DNA from: Desulfurellaceae bacterium
Lineage (GTDB): Bacteria; Desulfobacterota; Binatia; Bin18
NCBI GenBank assembly: GCA_021296095.1
Contig: JAGWBB010000004.1
Span: forward strand, 1-51,567
Direction of reading: 5' to 3'
DNA length: 51,567 bases
Positions within the stretch are counted from its first letter, which is position 1. Each line of letters opens with the position of its first letter. Position numbers and translations under genes: made by a program. Under the pieces are notes generated by a model. The model searched no databases and had not been told where the DNA came from. It worked only from the letters and a program-made list of their open reading frames with translations. This document shows positions 42,067 through 50,396 of the stretch, piece after piece.

Positions 42067-42980
42067 TACTCCGCACACATGCGCCGACCATGGGTCGCAC
42101 CGACCGTCTGGATCGGGTCTGGCAGCGCAGCTTGGCCTTTCTCGAGCTGACCAAGCCCCGGATCGTGAGTCTGGTCCTGATTACGACCTGTGTCGGTTTT
42201 TATCTGGCCTCACTGGGCGTCGCCGACTACCGGCTGCTGCTGCACACCCTGCTGGGCACGGCCCTGGCCGCCGCTGGGACCCTGGCCCTCAACCAGGTGC
42301 TCGAACGCGAGGCCGATGCTAAAATGCGACGCACCCAGCTGCGGCCGCTGCCCGACGGACGCGTCCAGCCTCTCGAGGCGTATGTGTTCGGGACGCTGGT
42401 GACCGTCGCCGGACTCGTCTATCTGGCCTGGACCGTCAACTTGGCCAGCGCCACAGTCACCACAGCCATTGTGGTCAGCTACCTGGGAGTCTACACCCCG
42501 CTCAAGAAAACGACCTCGCTGTGTACCCTGATCGGTGCCGTGCCCGGTGCTCTGCCGCCGGTCATTGGCTGGGCGGCCGTCCGCGGCTCGATTGATCTGG
42601 AGGCCTGGATCCTGTTTGCCATCATGTTTCTGTGGCAGATGCCGCACTCGCTGGCCATAGCCTGGCTGTACCGGGACGACTACGCCCGAGCCGGATTCCA
42701 ACTCCTGCCGGTCATCAACCCCGACGGGAAAAGCACCGGCCGGCAGGTGACCAGCCACTGTCTGGCGCTGCTGGCCGTCGGCCTGCTGCCGACCCTGGTC
42801 GGTCTGGCCGGACCGCTGTATTTCTGTGTAGCGTTCGGGCTGGGCAGCATGTTCCTGTGGTACAGCGTTCGTCTGGCGCTGGCCCGCTCGCCGGAGTCCG
42901 CCCGGCGACTGTTGTTTGCCTCGCTGATTTATCTGCCGCTGCTGCTGGCCGTGATGGCCTTTGATAAAGTCCCGCTGTAA
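42063..42980 (+). CDS. ctaB: Protoheme IX farnesyltransferase (heme O synthase)
   Basis: A 305-residue UbiA-type membrane prenyltransferase with about nine helices. It has the allylic-diphosphate motif NQVLEREADAKMRRT and then RPLPDG, and later YTPLKKTTSL and KSTGRQV. It makes heme O, the substrate of CtaA. Its start overlaps the ctaA stop (ATGA). A later ATG at 42090 is an alternative start. Confidence 0.95.
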   Translation: MILRTHAPTMGRTDRLDRVWQRSLAFLELTKPRIVSLVLITTCVGFYLASLGVADYRLLLHTLLGTALAAAGTLALNQVLEREADAKMRRTQLRPLPDGRVQPLEAYVFGTLVTVAGLVYLAWTVNLASATVTTAIVVSYLGVYTPLKKTTSLCTLIGAVPGALPPVIGWAAVRGSIDLEAWILFAIMFLWQMPHSLAIAWLYRDDYARAGFQLLPVINPDGKSTGRQVTSHCLALLAVGLLPTLVGLAGPLYFCVAFGLGSMFLWYSVRLALARSPESARRLLFASLIYLPLLLAVMAFDKVPL

Positions 42981-43005
42981 GTGCGCTGGAAACCTGAGGA
43001 TGACC

Positions 43006-43116
43006 ATGTCGAGCCGAGAAGAGAAACACACGGTCAACCGTATCATCGGTCGCGGTCTGGCCATTTTTATCGCCCTGTATCTTGCCGCCACGGTGTGTTT
43101 TATTATCCTCGTCTGA
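43006..43116 (+). CDS. 36-residue single-helix membrane protein in the oxidase operon
   Basis: An ATG at 43006, with GAGGA five bases upstream, opens a 36-codon frame: MSSREEKHTVNRIIGRG, then one membrane helix (LAIFIALYLAATVCFIILV) and TGA at 43114. It fills the gap between ctaB and the first subunit III gene, with a 30-base space to the next start. Tiny helices of this type act as accessory subunits or assembly factors in other oxidases. An in-frame ATG at 43000 would add two residues. Real expression is likely from spacing and composition, but unproven. Confidence 0.6.
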   Translation: MSSREEKHTVNRIIGRGLAIFIALYLAATVCFIILV

Positions 43117-43146
43117 GCTGGTGGAGAAGATCCCGAGGAGCGTCCC

Positions 43147-43794
43147 ATGCCAAGCGCCACTGCCGCCCTGCCGCAGACAGCTGAACAAGCTCAGGCCCGG
43201 CCGTCTCCAGGCTTTGGAGGCGGCCCCCCCCCAGGCGTAGCCGGTCCGCCGATCAGCAACGCCCGACTGGGCATGCTGATGCTCATCAGCGCCGAAACCA
43301 TGTTCTTTGTCGGCTTGATCGGGGCCTACGTGGTCTTTCGGGCCGGCAGCTCGGTCTGGCCGTCCGGCCATCTGTACCTGCCGGTCGGCGTGACCTGGGT
43401 GAACACCCTGGTCTTATTCGTCAGCTGTTACACCATGCACCGGGCCATTGCCGCCCTGCGCCTCGACCGCCTGCGCAGTGCGGGCAACTGGCTGGGCCTG
43501 ACCGCGCTGTTGGGCAGCGTCTTCTTAGGCGTCCAAGGCTATGAATGGACACAGCTGGTGCGGGACGGTTTGACGATCTCAACCGGTATCTATGGCGCCA
43601 CCTTCTACACTCTGATCGGCTGCCACGGCCTGCACGTTTTGGCCGCCGTGGTCTGGCTGCTCGTCGTCCTGGTCCTGGCCAAACGCGGCGCGTTCTCTGC
43701 CCGTCGGCCGGTTGCGGTTGAGGTGTGCGGCATGTACTGGTACTACGTTGGTGGCCTGTGGGCGCTGTTGTTTCCCTTGGTCTATCTGAACTGA
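43147..43794 (+). CDS. ctaE: Cytochrome c oxidase subunit III, first copy
   Basis: A 215-residue subunit III of the five-helix bacterial type. A Pro/Gly-rich N-terminus is followed by LGMLMLISAETMFFVGLIGAYVVFR, then QGYEWTQL and TFYTLIGCHGLHVLAAV, and the final MYWYYVGGLWALLFPLVYLN. GAGGAG lies about 9 bases upstream. It stabilises subunit I and sustains proton uptake. It differs clearly from the second subunit III gene at 44107. Confidence 0.92.
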   Translation: MPSATAALPQTAEQAQARPSPGFGGGPPPGVAGPPISNARLGMLMLISAETMFFVGLIGAYVVFRAGSSVWPSGHLYLPVGVTWVNTLVLFVSCYTMHRAIAALRLDRLRSAGNWLGLTALLGSVFLGVQGYEWTQLVRDGLTISTGIYGATFYTLIGCHGLHVLAAVVWLLVVLVLAKRGAFSARRPVAVEVCGMYWYYVGGLWALLFPLVYLN

Positions 43795-43813
43795 TCGGCA
43801 CGCGGAGCGGACG

Positions 43814-44110
43814 ATGTTAGCGAAAATGCTGATATATCCCGGTCTCATCAGCCTGGCGCTGATTCCGGCCCAAGCCCTGGCTCAGGGCTGTGCCATGTGC
43901 AAGACAGCCCTGTCCGGCTCTGAGGACCCCCTGGCGGTCGGCATTTTCTGGAGCGTCATGCTGATGATGACCATGCCGTTTGTGCTGTTGGCCTCGGTCG
44001 GCGGCTGGATCTTTTACACCTACTGGAACGCCAGCCGTTCCCCACATCCGCCAGCGGAAGTGCTGGCTTTTGACCCTACCCAGACAAAAAAGAAGGAGGA
44101 TCAGCCTTGA
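43814..44110 (+). CDS. Small membrane protein with CAMC motif
   Basis: A 98-residue protein. A signal-like helix (about 7-22, ending ALAQ) leads to GCAMCKTALSG. A second helix (about 43-70, FWSVMLMMTMPFVLLASVGGWIFYTYW) follows, then a charged tail. The CxxC just after the first helix could bind heme or copper or form a disulfide on the periplasmic side. It lies between the two subunit III genes. Not a family I can name; an oxidase accessory or copper-insertion role is inferred from position only. Confidence 0.75.
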   Translation: MLAKMLIYPGLISLALIPAQALAQGCAMCKTALSGSEDPLAVGIFWSVMLMMTMPFVLLASVGGWIFYTYWNASRSPHPPAEVLAFDPTQTKKKEDQP

Positions 44111-44727
44111 GCGAAGCGGTTATTGAGACACAGGGGGCTGTTGAACCAGCCGAATCGCCATTAACCCCGGAAAGCTGGGGTAAACTTGGCATGTGGGTTT
44201 TCCTGGCCGGTGATGCCATGTCGTTCGGCGGGCTGCTGGCCGGCTACGGCGCGCTACGGGCCCGCAGCCCGGACTGGCCCGATCCGCTGGATGCGCTGGG
44301 CATTCAGCTGACGGCAGGCATGACCTTCCTTCTCATCTGTACCAGTGTCACCATGGTCAAGGCCTTGTCGGCGGCCCGGCATAGCGATCTGGCCGGTTTC
44401 AAAAAATTCATGCTGCTGACGATTACCGGCGGGACCATCTTTCTCCTGCTCCAGGCCTACGAGTGGACCCACCTGACCCACGAAGGCATGACCATGAGCG
44501 ACAATCCCTGGGGAGCGGCGCTGTTTGGCACGACCTTCTACATCCTGACCGGCTTCCACGGCTGCCACGTGTTTGGCGGGGTGGCCTATCTGACATGTAT
44601 TCTGATCAGCGGCAGCAAGGGCAGATACCTGGGCGAAGATGCCAATCATGTCGAGATCGTCGGCCTGTACTGGCACTTTGTCGACCTGGTCTGGATCCTG
44701 GTCTTTACTTTCGTGTATTTGCTATAG
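44107..44727 (+). CDS. Heme-copper oxidase subunit III, second copy
   Basis: A 206-residue subunit III-like protein. It starts with TTG at 44107, overlapping the previous stop (TTGA), with AAGGAGGA 7 bases upstream. Family features: WGKLGMWVFLAGDAMSFGGLLAGYGALR, LLQAYEWTHLTHEGM, TFYILTGFHGCHVFGGVAYL and a final LYWHFVDLVWILVFTFVYLL. It is more like the subunit III of NO-reductase-like or SoxM-type operons than the first copy. Two subunit III genes in one operon are notable. Confidence 0.9.
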   Translation: MSEAVIETQGAVEPAESPLTPESWGKLGMWVFLAGDAMSFGGLLAGYGALRARSPDWPDPLDALGIQLTAGMTFLLICTSVTMVKALSAARHSDLAGFKKFMLLTITGGTIFLLLQAYEWTHLTHEGMTMSDNPWGAALFGTTFYILTGFHGCHVFGGVAYLTCILISGSKGRYLGEDANHVEIVGLYWHFVDLVWILVFTFVYLL

Positions 44728-44739
44728 GGAGAATCCGCC

Positions 44740-45069
44740 ATGGAGAATGCCCACCACGAACCCAACTACATGAACATCTTCTGGGCCTTGACGATCTTAA
44801 CGATCATTGAGGTTCTGGTTCCGGTTCTCGGCGTATTCAGCCGCCCGGTCAACGGCACCATCCTGGTTCTGCTGGCGGTGGTCAAAGCCATGCTGGTTGC
44901 CCTGTACTTCATGCACCTCAAGTTTGAGCGCACTACGCTGGGCGTCATCGCCCTCACGCCGATGATCATCTGCGTCTTTCTCATCCTGATGCTGCTGCCG
45001 GATCTGACCGACGAGGGGAAAACCTACACCCCGCCGGACACGCCTGCGGTCAGCGCCGCCGAGCACTGA
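44740..45069 (+). CDS. Cytochrome c oxidase subunit IV-like protein
   Basis: A 109-residue membrane protein with three helices. It starts MENAHHEPNYMNIFWALTILTIIEV. Then VVKAMLVALYFMHLKFERTTL matches the prokaryotic subunit IV family (COX4_pro), which has the hallmark LYFMHLKFE. The third helix is near 71-86. It is the last gene of the operon, followed by a strong terminator. Confidence 0.93.
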   Translation: MENAHHEPNYMNIFWALTILTIIEVLVPVLGVFSRPVNGTILVLLAVVKAMLVALYFMHLKFERTTLGVIALTPMIICVFLILMLLPDLTDEGKTYTPPDTPAVSAAEH

Positions 45070-45104
45070 CGCCAGTCTTTGGCTTTTGAGTGCGCAGTGA
45101 ACAC

Positions 45105-45139
45105 AAAAGGCATCCGGAGCTGATTTCGGATGCCTTTTT
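45105..45139. terminator. Bidirectional terminator between the oxidase operon and DUF983 gene
   Basis: AAAAGGCATCCG at 45105-45116 pairs with CGGATGCCTTTT at 45127-45138 across a 10-base loop. The T-run (TTTTT) serves the oxidase operon, and the leading A-run serves the leftward DUF983 gene. Confidence 0.9.
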
Positions 45140-45156
45140 CATGCCCGCCGTCTGCG

Positions 45157-45525
45157 CTATTCGGCCGGTTTGCCCCGTGTCACCGCATAGGCCAGACTGA
45201 GCCACAGGCTGCGCGAATAGCGAAAGAACCACAGGGGAAACAGCCCGGCAAAGCCGAGCCACACTACCAGCTGCCGGGTGAGGCTCATATCGGTATACGC
45301 GTGGAGGGCCAAAAAGCCAGGCAGGCCCAGCGCCACCGTGGCGGCATAGTTGATATAAATCGCCCCGACAAAATAGCCCTGCTCCTGTTCAAACACGTAG
45401 CCACACTGCGGACACCGCTCATGCATGGTAAAAAAGCCGCTGAACAGCCGCCCGTCTCCGCACCGGGGACAGCGCAGGCGCACGCCCCTCAGTAGCACCT
45501 GTCCAAGCCAGTAGCGAGCCATCAT
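45157..45525 (-). CDS. DUF983 family membrane protein
   Basis: A 122-residue protein. The start at 45525 (or three bases later) follows AAGAGAGAA. An N-terminal zinc ribbon (CPRCG and CPQCG) leads to two to three membrane helices, with a GYFVGAIYINY segment. DUF983 genes are often near cytochrome oxidase genes, as here, but their biochemical role is unknown. Confidence 0.88.
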   Translation of the reverse strand: MMARYWLGQVLLRGVRLRCPRCGDGRLFSGFFTMHERCPQCGYVFEQEQGYFVGAIYINYAATVALGLPGFLALHAYTDMSLTRQLVVWLGFAGLFPLWFFRYSRSLWLSLAYAVTRGKPAE

Positions 45526-45638
45526 TTCTCTCTTGGCGGATACGCTCTTTTGCCTTTTCACGTTACAGGCAAGGTGGGAATGCGGCAAGAACATTGCTCA
45601 CGGCTGTCGCATGTGATACACCCAACAGCTCTTGTCGT

Positions 45639-45710
45639 GCCCTCGTGGTGAAATGGATATCACACAGGTCTCCGGAACCTGGGGTCCGGGTTCGATTCCC
45701 GGCGAGGGTA
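45639..45710 (+). tRNA. tRNA-Arg(CCG)
   Basis: A 72-nt cloverleaf. The acceptor stem is GCCCTCG with CGAGGGT (terminal G-U), the D arm is GTGA/TCAC, and the anticodon stem CAGGT/ACCTG holds loop CTCCGGA (anticodon CCG at 45672-45674). A four-base variable loop, T arm CCGGG/CCCGG with loop TTCGATT, and discriminator A follow. CCA is not encoded. It reads the CGG arginine codon. The type I restriction locus starts 55 bases downstream. Confidence 0.93.
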
Positions 45711-45765
45711 TATCCTTCCTGTTTTCTCTATTCCCATCCGTTCGATGAATAGGGAAGAACTCGCC

Positions 45766-48180
45766 ATGGAAAAGACACGTCTTAGCGAGAGCGATGTGCG
45801 CGCCAAGTACATCACGCCAGCCTTGCACCAGGCCGGCTGGGACGAGTCACAGATTCGCCGCGAGGTCAGTTTCACCAAAGGCCGCATTATCGTGCGCGGC
45901 AAGCTGGTCAGCCGGGGTGAGGGCAAGCAGGCCGATTACGTCCTGCACTACAAGCCCAATCTTCCCATTGCGGTGATTGAAGCCAAGGACAACATTCACG
46001 CGGTTGGTGATGGCATGCAGCAGGCTCTCGACTATGCCGAGACGCTGCATACCCCTTTTGTCTTTTCCTCCAACGGTGAGGGCTTTGTGTTCCACGACCG
46101 GACCGGCCTGAGCCCTGAGCGGGAAGCCAACCTCAGCCTAGACGCCTTTCCCTCGCCGTCCGACCTGTGGGAGCGCTACCGCGTCTGGAAGGACCTGAAA
46201 CCAGAGACGGAGAATGTTGTCACGCAGGATTATTTCAGCGATAGCAGCGGGAAGACCCCGCGCTATTATCAGGTCAACGCCATCAACGCCGCCATTGAGG
46301 CTATTGCCAAGGGCCGTGAGCGCCTCCTGCTGGTCATGGCCACTGGGACGGGCAAGACCTACACGGCCTTTCAGATCATCTGGCGACTGTGGAAGGCAGG
46401 CCGCAAGAAGCGCATCCTGTTTCTGGCCGACCGCAATGTGCTGGTTGACCAGACGATGGTCAACGACTTCCGGCCTTTCGGTCCGGCCATGGCCAAGTTG
46501 TCGCCCAGGGCCAAAACTATCGAAAAGACTATCGAACGCGCGGGCGGCTCTTCCGAGGACCTGAGTGCCGCGATTGACCGCAAGCGGCGGATTGACACCT
46601 CGTATGAAATCTATCTGGGCCTGTATCAGGCCCTGACCGGGCCGGAGGACCGTCAGAAAGTCTTTCGCCAGTTTTCGCCCGGTTTCTTCGACCTGATTGT
46701 GATTGACGAGTGCCATCGCGGCAGTGCGGCCGAGGATTCGGCCTGGCGGGAAATCCTGGACTATTTCTCGTTGGCCACCCACATCGGTCTGACGGCCACG
46801 CCCAGGGAAACGGCCTACGTGTCCAACATCGGCTACTTCGGCGAGCCGGTGTACACCTATTCTCTCAAGCAGGGCATCCGCGACGGATTTCTGGCACCCT
46901 ACAAAGTCATCAAGGTGCATATCGACCGCGACGTGGAGGGCTATCGGCCCGAACCCGGTCAGCTGGACCGGGACGGCCGCGAGGTCGAGGACCGCCTCTA
47001 TAACACCAAGGACTTTGACCGCACTCTGGTATTGGACGAACGGACCAAACTGGTGGCCCGCAAGATCACCCAATTTCTGAAGGAAAGTGGCGACCGCTTC
47101 CAGAAGACGATTGTCTTCTGCGTTGACCGGGAGCACGCCGCCCGGATGCGCCAAGCCCTGAGTAACGAGAACGCCGACCTGGTGGCCGAGAACCACCGCT
47201 ACGTCATGCGTATCACCGGCGGCGACACCGAGGGGCAGGCTCAACTGGACAACTTCATTGACCCAGAATCCACATATCCCGTGTTGGTCACGACCTCGCG
47301 GCTGCTCTCGACCGGGGTGGATGCCCAGACCTGCCGACTCATCGTGCTTGACCGTGAGGTGGGCTCCATGACCGAGTTCAAGCAGATTGTCGGCCGCGGC
47401 ACCCGCGTACACGAAGACACGCGCAAGTTCTACTTCACCCTGATAGATTTTCGGGGCGCGACCGGCCATTTCGCCGACCCCGACTTTGACGGCGAGCCGG
47501 TACAGATATACGAGCCCGGCGAGGACGGTCCCATCACTCCGCCGGACGAAGAAGAGCAAGAAATCATTGGCGATCCTCCTCCGGGGCCTCCCCCGGATAC
47601 GCGACGCAAGGTGTATGTGGACGGCATCGCCGTGACAATCGTCGCCGAGCGGGCGGAATACCTCGACGGGTACGGCAAGCTCGTCACCGAGTCCTTGCGC
47701 GACTTCACCAAGAAGGCACTGAAAAAACGCTTTGCCAGCCTGGACGATTTTCTCAAGCGCTGGAAGGCGGCCGAGCGCAAGCAAGCCATTCTTGAGGAGT
47801 TGGAGGCCGAGGGGCTGGCGCTCGATACGATTGCCCAGGAACTCGGCAAGGAACTCGGCAAGGACCTCGACCCCTTTGACCTCATCTGCCATGTCGCCTT
47901 TGACGCCAAGCCGCTGACCCGCCGCGAGCGCGCCCAGCACGTCAGGAAGCGCGACGTGTTCCACAAGTACGGTGGCCCGGCCCGCGCCGTGCTCGACGCC
48001 CTGCTGACCAAATATGCCGACGAGGGCGTGCTCAACCTCGACGACGCCAACGTGCTGCGCATCCCGCCGTTTACCACACTCGGCACGCCGGTGCAGCTAA
48101 TCAGAGCCTTTGGCAGCAAGGACAGATTCCTGGCCGCCGTTCACGACCTGCAAGCCGCCCTGTATCAGGAGACCGCCTAA
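45766..48180 (+). CDS. hsdR: Type I restriction enzyme R subunit
   Basis: An 804-residue endonuclease/translocase subunit. The start at 45766 follows GGGAAG; the ATG at 45745 has no ribosome binding site. The nuclease site PD-(D/E)xK is seen as Asp57, Glu72 and Lys74 (ADYV...IEAKD). The SF2 motor has Walker A MATGTGKT (191-198), DECH (IDECHRGS), LTATP and the late RGTRVHEDT motif. The C-terminal part is the EcoEI/EcoKI-type HsdR domain binding the methylase. It cuts unmodified DNA after translocation, together with HsdM and HsdS. Confidence 0.95.
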   Translation: MEKTRLSESDVRAKYITPALHQAGWDESQIRREVSFTKGRIIVRGKLVSRGEGKQADYVLHYKPNLPIAVIEAKDNIHAVGDGMQQALDYAETLHTPFVFSSNGEGFVFHDRTGLSPEREANLSLDAFPSPSDLWERYRVWKDLKPETENVVTQDYFSDSSGKTPRYYQVNAINAAIEAIAKGRERLLLVMATGTGKTYTAFQIIWRLWKAGRKKRILFLADRNVLVDQTMVNDFRPFGPAMAKLSPRAKTIEKTIERAGGSSEDLSAAIDRKRRIDTSYEIYLGLYQALTGPEDRQKVFRQFSPGFFDLIVIDECHRGSAAEDSAWREILDYFSLATHIGLTATPRETAYVSNIGYFGEPVYTYSLKQGIRDGFLAPYKVIKVHIDRDVEGYRPEPGQLDRDGREVEDRLYNTKDFDRTLVLDERTKLVARKITQFLKESGDRFQKTIVFCVDREHAARMRQALSNENADLVAENHRYVMRITGGDTEGQAQLDNFIDPESTYPVLVTTSRLLSTGVDAQTCRLIVLDREVGSMTEFKQIVGRGTRVHEDTRKFYFTLIDFRGATGHFADPDFDGEPVQIYEPGEDGPITPPDEEEQEIIGDPPPGPPPDTRRKVYVDGIAVTIVAERAEYLDGYGKLVTESLRDFTKKALKKRFASLDDFLKRWKAAERKQAILEELEAEGLALDTIAQELGKELGKDLDPFDLICHVAFDAKPLTRRERAQHVRKRDVFHKYGGPARAVLDALLTKYADEGVLNLDDANVLRIPPFTTLGTPVQLIRAFGSKDRFLAAVHDLQAALYQETA

Positions 48181-48183
48181 TCC

Positions 48184-49638
48184 ATGTCTGTTCGCACCTC
48201 GGTCAAATCCATCCAGAACATCATGCGCCAGGACAGCGGCGTGGACGGCGACGCCCAGCGCATCAGCCAGCTGTGCTGGATGTTTTTTCTCAAGATCATC
48301 GACGATCAGGACCAGGAGTTGGAACTGATGCAGGCCGACTACACCTCCCCGGTCCCGCAGCGCCTCCAGTGGCGGACCTGGGCCGCCGACCCCGAGGGCA
48401 GGACCGGCGAGGAACTGTTGACCTTCATTAACGCCGAGTTATTCCCGGCTCTGAAGGACCTGCAAACCGCCCAGACCGGAGCCCGTGGCCGTGTGGTGCG
48501 CGAGGTCTTTGAGGACGCCTACAACTACATGAAGTCCGGCCAGCTGATGCGGCAGGTGGTCAACACAATCAACGACATTGACTTCAACAATCTGAGTGAG
48601 CGCCAGCATTTCGGCGACATCTACGAGCAGATTCTGAACGACCTGCAATCCGCGGGCAATGCCGGCGAGTACTACACGCCGCGCGCCGTGACCGCCTTCA
48701 TGGTGGACCGCATTGACCCGCACCCCGGCGAGAGCCTGTTCGACCCGGCCTGCGGCACCGGCGGTTTTCTGAGCTGCGCGCTGCGCCACATGCGCCAGCG
48801 CTACATCAAGCGACCCGAAGACGAGGCCGCCCTGCAAGCCGCCCTGCGGGCCGTGGAGAAGAAGCCCCTGCCGCATATGCTGTGTGTGACCAACATGCTG
48901 CTGCACGGCGTTGAGGACCCCAGCTTCGTGCGTCACGACAACACCCTGGCCCGGCCGTATATCGGCTGGGGACAAAAGGACCGGGTGGACATCGTGCTGA
49001 CCAACCCGCCCTTTGGCGGCAAGGAGGAAGACGGCATTGAGAGCAACTTCCCGCAGCATTTTCGGACCAAGGAGACCGCCGACCTGTTCCTGGCTCTCAT
49101 CGTCCGGCTGCTGAAGCCGGGCGGACGCGCCGCCGTGGTCCTGCCCGACGGCTCGCTGTTTGGCGAGGGTGTCAAGACCCGGCTCAAGGAACATCTGCTG
49201 GAGGAGTGCAACCTGCATACCATCGTCCGTCTGCCGAACTCGGTGTTCCGGCCCTACGCCTCCATCGGCACCAACCTGCTGTTTTTCGAGAAAGGCGCAC
49301 CGACACAAGACATCTGGTTCTACGAGCACCGCGTGCCCGAGGGCCAGAAAGCCTATTCCATGACCAGACCGATCCGGCTGGAGCACCTGCAAGACTGCGT
49401 GGACTGGTGGGGCGGAACGGAGCGCAAAGGCCGCGCGGAAACGGAACGCGCCTGGAAGGTGACCGCCGAAGAGGTCAAGGCGCGCGGCTACAACCTGGAC
49501 ATCAAGAACCCCCACACCCAGGAGGACGAACTGGGCGACCCGCAAGAGCTGCTGGCCAAGCTCACCGAGACTGAGGCCGAAGCCGCCAATCTGCGCGACC
49601 AGCTCAAGACAATCTTGGCGAAAGCGTTGCTGCGATGA
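48184..49638 (+). CDS. hsdM: Type I DNA methyltransferase M subunit
   Basis: A 484-residue N6-adenine methylase. The N-terminal helical HsdM domain (about 1-140) leads to the SAM-binding motif LFDPACGTGGF (185-195) and the catalytic NPPFGG (274-279). The C-terminal part ends in a coiled coil (TETEAEAANLRDQLK). It starts three bases after the hsdR stop. Its stop overlaps the ATG of a truncated hsdS copy (ATGA at 49635-49638), the normal hsdM-hsdS coupling. Confidence 0.96.
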   Translation: MSVRTSVKSIQNIMRQDSGVDGDAQRISQLCWMFFLKIIDDQDQELELMQADYTSPVPQRLQWRTWAADPEGRTGEELLTFINAELFPALKDLQTAQTGARGRVVREVFEDAYNYMKSGQLMRQVVNTINDIDFNNLSERQHFGDIYEQILNDLQSAGNAGEYYTPRAVTAFMVDRIDPHPGESLFDPACGTGGFLSCALRHMRQRYIKRPEDEAALQAALRAVEKKPLPHMLCVTNMLLHGVEDPSFVRHDNTLARPYIGWGQKDRVDIVLTNPPFGGKEEDGIESNFPQHFRTKETADLFLALIVRLLKPGGRAAVVLPDGSLFGEGVKTRLKEHLLEECNLHTIVRLPNSVFRPYASIGTNLLFFEKGAPTQDIWFYEHRVPEGQKAYSMTRPIRLEHLQDCVDWWGGTERKGRAETERAWKVTAEEVKARGYNLDIKNPHTQEDELGDPQELLAKLTETEAEAANLRDQLKTILAKALLR

Positions 49639-49668
49639 AGGCCGAACACCTGCTCACCCACTTCGACC
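49635..49668 (+). pseudogene. Orphaned 5' end of hsdS
   Basis: Thirty-four bases (encoding MKAEHLLTHFD) match the start of the intact hsdS at 50397-50430 at 32 of 34 positions, and overlap the hsdM stop in the ATGA form expected for hsdS. After residue 11 the frame diverges into non-homologous sequence and stops at 49823. This is the original hsdS start, cut off from its body by the toxin-antitoxin cassette. Confidence 0.75.
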
Positions 49669-49694
49669 ACTACACCCCCAAAGCATTGCTAAAA

Positions 49695-49712
49695 AGTAGC
49701 CTATACGCTACT
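49695..49712. promoter_or_regulatory. Palindromic operator candidate of the toxin-antitoxin operon
   Basis: AGTAGC at 49695-49700 and GCTACT at 49707-49712 form a perfect palindrome around CTATAC, 8 bases before the toxin start. A -10-like TATAC lies at its centre. Position and symmetry fit autorepression by the HTH antitoxin. Confidence 0.5.
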
Positions 49713-49719
49713 GAAAGAT

Positions 49720-50052
49720 ATGCCCGAGAGTCGATATCGACAGGCTGTCGCCTATGTGGCGAACGATGGGAGCACGCCATTCGCGGAGTGGCTTCGTACA
49801 CTGAAGAATCGGAAAGCGCGTAATAACATCCGTGTCAGAATAGCACGACTCCGCCTCGGCAACCTTGGAGATTACAAATCCGTCGGTCATGGGGTGTTGG
49901 AACTCCGCGTAGATAGCGGCCCAGGCTATCGGGTGTATATCGGACAAGACGGCTCACGTTTTATCCTCCTTTTGTGCGGGGGAACGAAACGGACCCAAGC
50001 GGTGGATATCAAAAAGGCCCAAGAGTATTGGGCTGACTATATTGGGAGATGA
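49720..50052 (+). CDS. RelE/HigB-type toxin (addiction module killer protein)
   Basis: A 110-residue protein of the RelE/ParE superfamily, HigB-like subgroup. Marks: PFAEWLRTLKNRKARNNIRVRIARLRLGN, then the subgroup's HGVLELRVDSGPGYRVYIGQDG and LLLCGGTKRTQAVDIKKAQEYW. It probably cleaves mRNA at the ribosome. Codon and base use are less GC-rich than in hsdM. The antitoxin gene follows after 4 bases: the toxin-first order is typical of higBA. Confidence 0.9.
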   Translation: MPESRYRQAVAYVANDGSTPFAEWLRTLKNRKARNNIRVRIARLRLGNLGDYKSVGHGVLELRVDSGPGYRVYIGQDGSRFILLLCGGTKRTQAVDIKKAQEYWADYIGR

Positions 50053-50056
50053 GCAT

Positions 50057-50377
50057 ATGGCAAGGCGCACTATTCCCTACGAAGACCTCCTCTATCAGGA
50101 CCTCCAAGACCCCGAAGAAGCTGTAGCGTATCTGAACGCTGCCCTGGACGACGAATACGCAAAGGGGGCAGAGGTCTTTCTCTTGGCCCTCCGTGATGTC
50201 GCCAAAGCTCGTGGCATGAAACAACTCGCTCAGGATACGCAGCTCAGCCGGGAGAGCTTGTACCGAACATTGTCCCGCAAGGGCAACCCGCGCTTTTCTA
50301 CGCTTGAGGCCGTGCTGAAGAGTCTGGGACTGAAACTGAGCGTAACGGTGAACCCCTCGGAAACGACGGCTGCCTAA
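50057..50377 (+). CDS. HigA-like antitoxin
   Basis: A 106-residue protein with start at 50057 and GGGAGATGAG just upstream. An N-terminal segment typical of this antidote family (DLLYQDLQDPEEAVAYLNAALDD) is followed by an XRE-type HTH (about 60-100, MKQLAQDTQLSRESLYRTLSRKGNPRFSTL). It neutralises the toxin and likely represses the operon at the palindrome upstream. Confidence 0.9.
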   Translation: MARRTIPYEDLLYQDLQDPEEAVAYLNAALDDEYAKGAEVFLLALRDVAKARGMKQLAQDTQLSRESLYRTLSRKGNPRFSTLEAVLKSLGLKLSVTVNPSETTAA

Positions 50378-50396
50378 CCTCCGCGTCGCCTCTCCA

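Noticed and set aside
46138-47964. Leftward open frame of 608 codons opposite hsdR
   Set aside because: Antisense shadow of a well-supported hsdR. No ribosome binding site and no recognisable domain.
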